Under the pieces are notes generated by a model. That model saw only the letters and a list, made by a program, of their open reading frames with translations. It had not been told where the DNA came from and did no database searches. The translations under genes and the position numbers were made by a program. Positions 18,665-26,033 of a stretch of 64,000 nucleotides of DNA are shown here, piece by piece. Position 1 is the stretch's first letter; each line of letters begins with the position of its first letter. This DNA comes from Methanolobus tindarius DSM 2278 (lineage in GTDB: Archaea; Halobacteriota; Methanosarcinia; Methanosarcinales; Methanosarcinaceae): positions 372,001-436,000 of the forward strand of contig NZ_AZAJ01000001.1 of assembly GCF_000504205.1 (NCBI RefSeq), in the 5' to 3' direction.

Positions 18665-19864
18665 CATTGTAGCAAATATACCAGCAATAATTACTCCGGC
18701 AATACTTGCTAAAACTCCAAATCCAGGGGAACTTTGTGTTGATTCCACAGGAATTGTTGATTCTTCTTCAATATCTTCAACTGTGGATTCAAGTTCCTCT
18801 ACATCTTCTGCTGCAGATGAAGAAACAGACATCTTTTCAGCACTAAAAGGAGCAGCAATGGTAAATGGTGAGAAACCCGGTGTGTTAGATTCAAAGTGAA
18901 CACTTGTATCATCTTCACTCAGAACACTTGTGTCAAGTTCATTCCATGCATCATCTGAATATCTATAAAGAATAATATCGTCAGATGAGACTCCATTCTC
19001 TTCCATCCATTCTTTCTTAACACTGAATCCTATGACAGGATCCTCAATGTTATCAGATGTTGCAAAACCAACTTTGCCTACCCAGATATTCATATTCTGA
19101 TAAACAATTCCTGGTGCGTCAGAATCTGCAAATGTTGACCGATCATTAAGAACTTCAATTGTAGTGGAAATCTTGCCGGAGTTTTTAAGGCCGGTAAACT
19201 GTACATAGTTTATTGCATTTTCATCAGCTGAGAATTCATATTTAATGAGGCTTCCTTTGTTGATGAATACACTTTCTACTTCCTTTTTCAGAATATTTTC
19301 ATACTCTTCACCGGAGGTTCCACCACCGCCACCTCCTCCACCACTGGAGGATGAGGAAGTACTTGAAGAAGACGAGGATGAAGAATCATCAGTAGATGTC
19401 GAAGATGATAAAACTTCTATTTTTTGATCTCCTATTGTAGTTGATGTAATTCTGTCGCCATTATTGCTATTGAGTCCGGAAATAATTCCATAGACAGAAT
19501 AGGAACCGGCTGATGCTGTATCGGGAACCTCAACATAATATGTAATACTCATTTGTTCGCCTTCATCTACTTTTTTGGTCCAGAGCCATGTGGCTAACGA
19601 ATCATCTTTACTATAGGTACTGTTACCATAATTTCCGCTACTTATTGCCCATCCCTCAGGTAGGTTTTCTTCAATTTTAGGTGCATCAATCTCTTCTTGG
19701 AAATATACATAAATTGTTACCGTGAAAGTATCACCTGCATCGACAGACAATTCAGATATGCTTCTTGTGGCTGTAATTTCATCAGAACCTAAAGCATTGG
19801 TTCCAAATAAAATTAAAATCAGCAATGAAAACGCAAAACCATATGTTATCTTTTTAGTTATCAT
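18650..19864 (-). CDS. PGF-CTERM surface protein with PGF-pre-PGF domain
   Basis: 404 residues, ATG at 19864. Signal peptide (1-26); N-terminal module (27-140; ATRSISELSVDAGDTFTV, SAGSYSVYGIISG) related to the modules in the genes at 1088 and 6985; a low-complexity Ser then Gly linker (about 155-190); PGF-pre-PGF domain (190-345, ending NTPGFSPFTIAA); and a C-terminal PGF-CTERM signal (SPGFGVLASIAGVIIAG then MKGRK). By family knowledge, PGF-CTERM tails are processed and lipid-anchored by archaeosortase A, so this should be a surface-anchored protein. It is the first gene of the minus-strand cluster, divergent from the secretion ATPase at 20052. Strong assignment for anchoring, unknown for the rest. 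Confidence 0.9.
   Translation of the reverse strand: MITKKITYGFAFSLLILILFGTNALGSDEITATRSISELSVDAGDTFTVTIYVYFQEEIDAPKIEENLPEGWAISSGNYGNSTYSKDDSLATWLWTKKVDEGEQMSITYYVEVPDTASAGSYSVYGIISGLNSNNGDRITSTTIGDQKIEVLSSSTSTDDSSSSSSSSTSSSSSGGGGGGGGTSGEEYENILKKEVESVFINKGSLIKYEFSADENAINYVQFTGLKNSGKISTTIEVLNDRSTFADSDAPGIVYQNMNIWVGKVGFATSDNIEDPVIGFSVKKEWMEENGVSSDDIILYRYSDDAWNELDTSVLSEDDTSVHFESNTPGFSPFTIAAPFSAEKMSVSSSAAEDVEELESTVEDIEEESTIPVESTQSSPGFGVLASIAGVIIAGIFATMKGRK
19319..19400. repeat. Low-complexity Ser/Gly linker coding repeat
   Basis: Trinucleotide-like purine/pyrimidine-biased DNA that encodes consecutive serines followed by eight glycines, in the linker before the PGF-pre-PGF domain. The 1397-frame giant gene has a similar Ser/Thr/Gly linker at about 42226-42296. 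Such tracts change length easily by replication slippage. Confidence 0.6.
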
Positions 19865-20051
19865 AAGTACTCCTTATTGTAACGAAACTTAGTATTTTTA
19901 AAAGAAACATATTTCTTATATATAAACATAATGAAATTGTACAAGAGGTAATAATCATCATTATGATTATAAACAATAGTTATTACAATATTTATATAGA
20001 TGTTAAACTAATATGTAAAATCTTAAATACAAAGGAACAATAGCAATAAAA
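19865..20051. promoter_or_regulatory. Divergent promoter region with dyad
   Basis: 187 bases between the divergent PGF-CTERM gene and the secretion ATPase. It contains the dyad ATAATCAT (19951-19958), four-base spacer, ATGATTAT (19963-19970), and AT-rich TATA-like stretches on both sides (for example TATTTATATAGA near 19990-20001 for the plus gene). The dyad may be an operator shared by both genes; this is inference. Confidence 0.45.
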
Positions 20052-21635
20052 ATGCAAAAGATATCTGATAAGATCAGAAAACTATCAAGCATCAGAAATA
20101 AGCATAAAAAACCTTCAGATACAGTTGCCCAAGAAACAGATGAATTAGAGCCAATTGTATCATTTGAACCTGATATCGATACTGAAGAGATAGAACGTTA
20201 TTGGGTTGATGAGCCTTATGTATTTATTTCTATCTTAAAATATGATAATGATCTGTTTTATCATGTTGTTGAACCGGAACTTAATGAAATAGAAAGATCA
20301 GTACTTGATGAAGTTCTGTTCACAATAGGTGACGTACTCACCCTAAAACAAGTAAAAGATCTGGATAAAATTGATAAGGACAACAAATACAAGCTCCTTA
20401 AAGAAAAAATAAAAGAATTACTTTCTGACTATTCACAGAGATCAGGAAATTCTTTTGAGAAAATATTCTACTATATAAAGAGAGATTTCATTGATTTTGG
20501 AAAGATAGGTTCCATCATGAAGGATCCTACTATCGAAGATGCATGGTGCAATGGAGTGGGGATTCCTGTTTATATTTTTCATTCAACCTATGGGAATCTT
20601 ATAACTAACATTACATTCGAGAGTGATGAAGATATAGCTGCCTTTGTTATGAGAGTCGCACACCAGAGCTCCAGACATATTTCTAAATCCTCTCCGATAC
20701 TTGACACAGTAATGCAGGACGGATCCAGGATTAATATCACATATGGACATGAAATCAGTCCAAAAGGAAGCTCTTTCAGTATAAGAAAGCAAAAAAAAGT
20801 CCCTTTAACTCCTCTTGACCTGATTGCCTGGAATACTTTTTCCTCAGATATTATGGCTTATTTCTGGCTTTGTATGGAAAATGGGAAAAATATACTGATA
20901 TGCGGTGGTACGGCAAGTGGAAAAACATCCACCATGAATGCAGTCTGCATGTTTATTCCTTTAAACGTCAGAGTTGTAACTTTAGAGGATACGCGGGAAA
21001 TACAGTTGCCACATGAGAACTGGATACCAATGGTTACCCGTGGAGGAATCTCACAGGATAATGTTGGAAACATTGATCTGGAAGATCTTCTGCGGGCCTC
21101 CCTGAGACAAAGACCTGACTATTTACTGGTTGGGGAAGTCAGGGGTAGCGAGTCACAAATATTATTCCAGGCGATGAATGCAGGCCATGCTACATGTTCA
21201 ACTTTCCATGCAGGTTCTCCTACAGAAGTAATAAACCGATTTACAAATCCACCAATTAATGTTCCTGCAGCCATGTTTACAGCATTAGATATAATATGTA
21301 TGCAGTCTACGACGTTTGAAAGTGGTACTGAAATAAGGAAAGTATCCAAAATAGCTGAAGTTACAGGTGTTTCAGAATCAATTGACATTCAGGATGTATT
21401 CATATGGAGCAAACTAAATGATCATTTTGAATATCACCAGTCCAAAGTTCTTGATGAAATAAAATCAAGAAGAGGATGGAATGAAGTAGATTTAGAAAAT
21501 AATCTCAATAAAAGAAAATATTTTCTGGAAACTTTAATAGCAAAAAATATCCGGGGTTACAATGAAATCATATTTTGGATAAATTATTTCAATAGTTCTC
21601 CTGAAAAAAGCATACAGGAATTAAATCACCAGTAA
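20052..21635 (+). CDS. Type II/IV secretion system ATPase (TadA/FlaI-like), stand-alone
   Basis: 527 residues. Family: archaeal VirB11/GspE-like hexameric ATPases that power pilus, archaellum or secretion machines at the inner face of the membrane. Visible motifs: Walker A ICGGTASGKTS (about 282-292), the Asp/Glu box EDTREIQLPHENW after it, RASLRQRPDYLLVGEVRG as the Walker B/arginine region, and a His-box-like GHATCSTFHAG. The N-terminal phrase IERYWVDEPYVFISIL matches the ATPase at 29960 (VERYWVNEPYSFISIL), so the two are paralogues. No membrane partner (TadC/FlaJ) lies next to it; its neighbours are surface-protein genes and an ArsR regulator. The start has only a distant AAGGA, so it is the least certain part. 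Confidence 0.9.
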   Translation: MQKISDKIRKLSSIRNKHKKPSDTVAQETDELEPIVSFEPDIDTEEIERYWVDEPYVFISILKYDNDLFYHVVEPELNEIERSVLDEVLFTIGDVLTLKQVKDLDKIDKDNKYKLLKEKIKELLSDYSQRSGNSFEKIFYYIKRDFIDFGKIGSIMKDPTIEDAWCNGVGIPVYIFHSTYGNLITNITFESDEDIAAFVMRVAHQSSRHISKSSPILDTVMQDGSRINITYGHEISPKGSSFSIRKQKKVPLTPLDLIAWNTFSSDIMAYFWLCMENGKNILICGGTASGKTSTMNAVCMFIPLNVRVVTLEDTREIQLPHENWIPMVTRGGISQDNVGNIDLEDLLRASLRQRPDYLLVGEVRGSESQILFQAMNAGHATCSTFHAGSPTEVINRFTNPPINVPAAMFTALDIICMQSTTFESGTEIRKVSKIAEVTGVSESIDIQDVFIWSKLNDHFEYHQSKVLDEIKSRRGWNEVDLENNLNKRKYFLETLIAKNIRGYNEIIFWINYFNSSPEKSIQELNHQ

Positions 21636-21677
21636 TCATACTTAAGTCATAGTTGAGCAAGAACAATAAGCAAAACA

Positions 21678-21683
21678 TATATA
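21678..21683 (+). promoter_or_regulatory. TATA box of the ArsR-type regulator
   Basis: TATATA centred about 28 bases upstream of the ATG at 21708, with no ribosome binding site between. This spacing fits a leaderless transcript and so a promoter independent of the ATPase gene. Confidence 0.55.
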
Positions 21684-21707
21684 GACATTCATCTTTAGTA
21701 AAGAAAT

Positions 21708-22265
21708 ATGACAGATAATACTAACGAAGAATTGAAAGAAGATGAGAAATCTAATTTTTTAAAATTATTCTATGCACTTGATAGCAAAACAAGATTAGCT
21801 ATTATTCAAAGTTTATTTGAAAATGAGAAACATATTTCAGAAATTGCCCGTGAGCAAAAAATCTCCGTGCCTGTTGCAGCAAAGCATGTTAACATCCTGG
21901 AAGATGCAAATCTTGTTAAAAGAAATATTTATGGAAAAACTCATGTTCTGGAATTAAACAATAAGGATGTGGCCAAATCACTTGATATTCTGGCACCAAC
22001 TAAGACTGTAGAGGTCAAAAAAGGAACAAATCTTCTGGATGCTCTGAAGGAAGTTGCCATTATCGAAACAAAAAAATTACGAGGAAAAGACCATGTAATC
22101 TCAACTAATGGAGATGAGGGGTTTTTTATCTATGAACTGGATGGACAGTTTTGTGATCAAACAGTTCAGAATTGCATATTCAGAAAAGATGTAACTGTTG
22201 TCTGGAAAAAACTGGAACCTGTGGCAAAATTATGCTTAAATATCAAAGTGAGAGATGATGACTAA
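21708..22265 (+). CDS. ArsR-type regulator with DUF4430-like C-terminal domain
   Basis: 185 residues, probably leaderless. Residues 15-95 are a winged helix-turn-helix: KLFYALDSKTRLAIIQSLF, then HISEIAREQKISVPVAAKHV as the DNA-reading helices, then NLVKRNIYGKTHVLEL as the wing. Residues 105-180 (GTNLLDALKEVAII, GDEGFFIYELDGQF, KDVTVVWKKLEPV) resemble DUF4430, the small beta-grasp-like domain that occurs in secreted proteins and in transcobalamin's beta-domain; this second call is my pattern reading, not a search result. If right, the domain would be a ligand sensor. It follows the secretion ATPase by 72 bases and probably regulates the surface or ATPase genes nearby (inference). Confidence 0.8.
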   Translation: MTDNTNEELKEDEKSNFLKLFYALDSKTRLAIIQSLFENEKHISEIAREQKISVPVAAKHVNILEDANLVKRNIYGKTHVLELNNKDVAKSLDILAPTKTVEVKKGTNLLDALKEVAIIETKKLRGKDHVISTNGDEGFFIYELDGQFCDQTVQNCIFRKDVTVVWKKLEPVAKLCLNIKVRDDD

Positions 22266-22357
22266 GACAGATTTATGCAAAAAAGATAATTATCTAAATC
22301 GTGGAAGAAACACTTATTCTTACTAACTAAAATAAAATTATTAAAACAAAATTGTTT

Positions 22358-23395
22358 TCAAACATACTCATTCCTTGCCTCCACCATGGCAAGAAGATTT
22401 CTCAAAGGTGTCTCCGGAGCCAGCCCACATCCCGGAGCAAGGATGTCGATATCAGTATCAAGACATTCAAAAGCCTCTTTTCTAACATCATTTGGTGTTT
22501 TTATATATAGAGTATGTGCAGTTGAAATGTTCCCTATTACAGCTATATTATTACTGTGTGCGCTATTTACCACATATTCCAGATCCTTCACATTTTCTTC
22601 CACGCTTATAGCACTGAAACCGCATTCAAGGATATCCGGAACTATACTATCAATTTCACCACAAATATGTAGAATACTATGACCTTGTATGTTTTCATTG
22701 AATCTGACTAATTCAGGTTTTATAATTTCTCTAAATGCAGCAGGCCCTATCATCTCCGGAGAAGACGTGGCATCTGCAAGCACCACTGCATCCGCACCTG
22801 AAAGAAAATAGGCGTTGGCACAGGCAATACAGGCATCAACACATTTTTCTACAATTTTCCTTGCAATTTCAGGTTTCTTTACAGTTAATTTTAAAAATGG
22901 TTTTATTCCACAAAGATAAGAAGAAAGATCAGCAGGCCCTTCAATGCCTGCAACAATAGGAACTGACAATCCTTTATCATTTTTAAGAAGTGAAATTGCT
23001 TCCATTACAACATGTATTCTTCCTTTTTCCAGCAGATCAACTGGTACATCAAACTCTGAAGGGTCTTTTTCAAAAGGATGAGTTATTATCGATGGTGTCC
23101 TTGCTTTTGTGCCGATATCAATTTGACATCCAAGTGCCTCACCGACAACTGTCACATCAAATGGAATACGTATGACCTCGAGTTTTGCAACAGTATGTAA
23201 AGAAGAAGCAAGTTTTGCCATTTTTTCCGGATTGCTGTCTGCTTCAGGCCTGCTGGATCCGGAAATTTCCATCAAATCAAGTATTGGTGATGTGGTGACC
23301 GTGCCTGTAAGGGGAGGGGTAACTTTTTTTCCATCAAGTATATCCTGAAATTTTTTTGAAATATGAGGGTCTGTTTCGCTAATATAATACCATCC
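22358..23395 (-). CDS. MtaA/MtbA-like methylcobamide:CoM methyltransferase homologue, start codon unclear
   Basis: A uroporphyrinogen-decarboxylase-fold protein. Members move a methyl group from a methylated corrinoid protein to coenzyme M through a zinc site. The zinc ligands are visible: HIC in SILHICGEID and the distal Cys in LAPGCGLAPETP. A TTG at 23275 is the first usable start codon, but the frame continues upstream with clear family sequence (KKFQDILDGKKV, then PPLTGTVTTSPILDLMEI) up to 23395, where a stop ends it. Between 23276 and 23395 there is no in-frame ATG, GTG or TTG; an ATG at 23393 is one base out of frame. So the gene has a frameshift near its start (or sequencing error in an A-run), uses a rare start such as ATT, or is expressed truncated from TTG. 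It is isolated, convergent with the ArsR gene and without a corrinoid protein partner. Full length would be about 340 residues, normal for the family. Confidence 0.75.
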   Translation of the reverse strand, partial: GWYYISETDPHISKKFQDILDGKKVTPPLTGTVTTSPILDLMEISGSSRPEADSNPEKMAKLASSLHTVAKLEVIRIPFDVTVVGEALGCQIDIGTKARTPSIITHPFEKDPSEFDVPVDLLEKGRIHVVMEAISLLKNDKGLSVPIVAGIEGPADLSSYLCGIKPFLKLTVKKPEIARKIVEKCVDACIACANAYFLSGADAVVLADATSSPEMIGPAAFREIIKPELVRFNENIQGHSILHICGEIDSIVPDILECGFSAISVEENVKDLEYVVNSAHSNNIAVIGNISTAHTLYIKTPNDVRKEAFECLDTDIDILAPGCGLAPETPLRNLLAMVEARNEYV

Positions 23396-23514
23396 TTAAA
23401 ATTACATCTGTTTCGGATATATTTAGATGGAAATCTGATAAAAAGGATCCTATATTCAGTTTAAAATGATATAACCCTTAATTTTTATTAGAGGAAAGAC
23501 TAAATGTTTTTAAG

Positions 23515-23589
23515 TGGGCCTAACCGGATTCGAACCGGTGACCGCTCGGTTATGAGCCGAGCGCTCTAACCTGGCTAAGCTACAGGCCC
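23515..23589 (-). tRNA. tRNA with CAU anticodon, probably tRNA-Ile2
   Basis: Folds as a cloverleaf: acceptor GGGCCTG/TAGGCCC (one G-U), D arm GCTT/GAGC, anticodon stem CTCGG/CCGAG with loop CTCATAA (anticodon CAT), T arm ACCGG-TTCGAAT-CCGGT, discriminator A, no encoded CCA. A CAU anticodon can be elongator Met or Ile2 (AUA, read after agmatidine modification). The GGGCC acceptor and the body resemble archaeal tRNA-Ile2 as I recall them, so Ile2 is favoured; not proven. It follows tRNA-Asn by 20 bases and is probably co-transcribed. Confidence 0.85.
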
Positions 23590-23609
23590 AATACGAGAAA
23601 AGTTTGAAG

Positions 23610-23682
23610 CGCCGCAAACAGGGCTCGAACCTGTGACATTCTGGTTAACAGCCAGACACTCTACCAACTGAGTTATTGCGGC
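23610..23682 (-). tRNA. tRNA-Asn(GTT)
   Basis: Cloverleaf with acceptor GCCGCAA/TTGCGGC, anticodon stem TCTGG/CCAGA with loop CTGTTAA (anticodon GTT, Asn), T arm CACAG-GTTCGAG-CCCTG region, discriminator G, and no encoded CCA. Upstream on the minus strand is a TATA-like box at 23727-23737. Confidence 0.92.
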
Positions 23683-23726
23683 TCTCAGCATGGCGCTCAC
23701 GCGCGAATCCTTCTAATGCACTTATT

Positions 23727-23737
23727 GCTTTTAAACC
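23727..23737 (-). promoter_or_regulatory. TATA box of the tRNA-Asn/tRNA-Ile2 unit
   Basis: GGTTTAAAAGC on the minus strand, 45-55 bases before the mature 5' end of tRNA-Asn. With initiation about 25 bases downstream this gives a short leader and a two-tRNA precursor. No gene lies between here and 23975. Confidence 0.45.
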
Positions 23738-23975
23738 TTTTGATTGCACGGCTTTGTTGGTCCAATTTTGGCCTGGTTTTAACCCCATATTTACACAATA
23801 TTTACCCTGAAAAACCAGGTCATCATTATGATGATGATTATATATCATAAAACATATATGTTCCAGTAGAAACGAAGGGGTAGAGAACAGTATTAGCTTA
23901 ATATACAGTAACACCATAAAGTTACAAATCCAATATTTTTCATAAGAGTATACTCAATAGAATGCCCTGACATAC

Positions 23976-24992
23976 CTAATCATCTGACACAATATTAACA
24001 TAAGCGCCGCAACGCGGGCAAGCACCCTTGTCTGTCAGTTCATAAGACTCTAATCCAAACATACCTCTTTTTATAAGCAATTCTCCACATTCAGGACAAA
24101 AAGTATGTTCGTGACCATTTCCCGGAACATTGCCTATATACACATATTTAATACCTTCTTCCCTTGCAATGAAATAAGCCTTTTCCAGTGTTTCTACAGG
24201 AGTTGAGCTAATATCCTGCAACTTGTAGTAAGGATGAAAACGTGTAAAATGAACTGGAGTGTCTGCACCCAGGTTCTCGTTAATCCACTTAGACATTTCA
24301 CGTATCTCATTTTCAGAATCATTGAGAGTAGGGATAACCAGATTAATAACTTCCACATGCATTCCAAGCTCCTTTGCAAGTTTTGCAGACTCAAGAACAG
24401 GAGCAAGTTTAGCACTTGTAATATTCCTGTAGAACTCCTCAGTAAAAGCCTTGATATCAACCCTGAAAGCGTCAAGATATGGAGCTATTGTTTCCAGAGC
24501 TTCCCTAGTTATATATCCATTTGTAACGTAAACCGTACCAAGTCCCTTTTCCTTTGCAAGCCTGGCGCAATCATAAGTGTACTCAAACCATATTGTCGGC
24601 TCATTATAAGTCCATGCAATTGACCTTGCGCCGGAAGACACAGCTCTTTGCACAGCCTTTTCAGGGCTTATTTCAATGGCATTAGCCTCATCAATACTTA
24701 TCTGTGAAATTGTCCAGTTCTGACAATGCTTACACCTGAAATTACATCCTATGGTCCCAAGAGAATAAACAAGTGAGCCGGGATAAAAATGATACAACGG
24801 TTTTTTCTCAATCGGATCAAGAGCTTCACTTGAAACAACATTATAATTCAGCGTGTAAAGAGTCCCGTCCCGGTTCTCCCTCACAGCACAAAAACCACGC
24901 TTACCAGGTGATATCCTGCACCTGTGGGCACATAAATTACATCGGACCTTACCGTCATCAAGTTTCTCATAGAGCATAGCTTCCTTTATCAT
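23976..24992 (-). CDS. amrS: AmmeMemoRadiSam-type radical SAM enzyme
   Basis: 338 residues, ATG at 24992 with GGGGAT upstream. The radical SAM 4Fe-4S motif is CNFRCKHC (about 83-90). An N-terminal CNLCAHRCRISPGKRGFC cluster and a C-terminal zinc-ribbon-like pair (CPECGELL, CPRCGAYV) match the AmrS family, once annotated as PflX-like activating enzyme. Genomes usually encode AmrS with Memo and AMMECR1 proteins; those partners are not in this window. The reaction is not established; family membership is strong. It stands alone between the tRNA genes and the pilus operon. Confidence 0.9.
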   Translation of the reverse strand: MIKEAMLYEKLDDGKVRCNLCAHRCRISPGKRGFCAVRENRDGTLYTLNYNVVSSEALDPIEKKPLYHFYPGSLVYSLGTIGCNFRCKHCQNWTISQISIDEANAIEISPEKAVQRAVSSGARSIAWTYNEPTIWFEYTYDCARLAKEKGLGTVYVTNGYITREALETIAPYLDAFRVDIKAFTEEFYRNITSAKLAPVLESAKLAKELGMHVEVINLVIPTLNDSENEIREMSKWINENLGADTPVHFTRFHPYYKLQDISSTPVETLEKAYFIAREEGIKYVYIGNVPGNGHEHTFCPECGELLIKRGMFGLESYELTDKGACPRCGAYVNIVSDD

Positions 24993-25103
24993 CAGAAATC
25001 CCCTTTTAAAGATTTGATTTCATTATTGATGAAACTAAGCATTGATAAAAAATAAGCACACAATTAACTCTAAAATAATAAACTAAGTATTATCTTAAAT
25101 ATG

Positions 25104-26033
25104 TCAGGACAAAAGATTCAGCCTCGCATCAAAAAATGTCTTTGTAACATTTATCATGATATCTTCACCGGAACTTCCTTCAAGGAAAAATACAACTGCA
25201 GTGTCGTTGGAATTTACAGAATATTCTGCCGAATCAATTCCTGCATCATCTGCTAATGTTTCAAAATAACTTTCCCAGGAAGTGGGATATGATGTCTGAA
25301 TAGTCATTGTCATGTCCGTAAACAGTACACCATCCCAGTAAAGAGAATCAGAACCATTGGTTCTGAAGTTAACCTCTTCGATAGAATTACTGCTGATAGC
25401 TTTTCTGGGACCGTTTAGATCAATTACATTAAATTCCACAGTTATATTACTGGAATTATGTGTTTTTCTTATATCCATCTGAGGACCAAGACGCATTAAT
25501 GAAAAGCTATCCTGGGCCAGAATGAGAGCTCCGCTCTCATAGACATATTTCTGGTTTATAAAATAATGATTATCAGAGATGTAACTTACAGTTCCAAGAT
25601 CAAGTAGTAAAGGATCACTATTGTAATCTATTCCCGGAGTGGTTCCCACAATATTAATTCCAAAATCATCATCGTTTATAGTAAGTCTTCCACTGGACTT
25701 TTCAGGGCTGAACATGGGCAGTGAAGCTCCACCCATCTTTATGGGAACACTTACAGAAAGGCTTGTGGAAGGTTCGGTTCTTGCATAACCTGAAAGGATA
25801 TCAAGTTCATTTTTCATCCCTGCCATATCATAAAAGACATCGTCCATATGTGACTGTTCCGCAGAGGTTTTCCATTCAGGAATATACTGCACATAAACAA
25901 GAGTTATCACAGATACCACTATACCAAAAAGAAGGACAGCAGAGATTGCAGCAGAAATAGCTCTTTCATTGCCAAGGAAATCTCTTAAATCCTTATGCTT
26001 CCTCTGGCAGCAACCGCTTTTTATTTTTATCAT
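25104..26033 (-). CDS. Type IV pilin-like protein, second pilin of the operon
   Basis: 309 residues. After a basic N-terminus, the stretch NERAISAAISAVLLFGIVV followed by a hydrophobic run (to about residue 50) is a class III (pilin) signal of the archaeal type, expected to be cut by the prepilin peptidase before assembly. The remainder is beta-rich with no recognised domain. The start ATG overlaps the stop codon of the upstream pilin gene (ATGA), so translation is coupled. It is the last gene of the ATPase-TadC-pilin-pilin operon. Role: probably a minor pilin or pseudopilin of the pilus built by this operon. Confidence 0.8.
   Translation of the reverse strand: MIKIKSGCCQRKHKDLRDFLGNERAISAAISAVLLFGIVVSVITLVYVQYIPEWKTSAEQSHMDDVFYDMAGMKNELDILSGYARTEPSTSLSVSVPIKMGGASLPMFSPEKSSGRLTINDDDFGINIVGTTPGIDYNSDPLLLDLGTVSYISDNHYFINQKYVYESGALILAQDSFSLMRLGPQMDIRKTHNSSNITVEFNVIDLNGPRKAISSNSIEEVNFRTNGSDSLYWDGVLFTDMTMTIQTSYPTSWESYFETLADDAGIDSAEYSVNSNDTAVVFFLEGSSGEDIMINVTKTFFDARLNLLS

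Noticed and set aside
23645-23917. 90-codon minus-strand ORF
   Set aside because: Runs through tRNA-Asn and has no ribosome binding site or family match.
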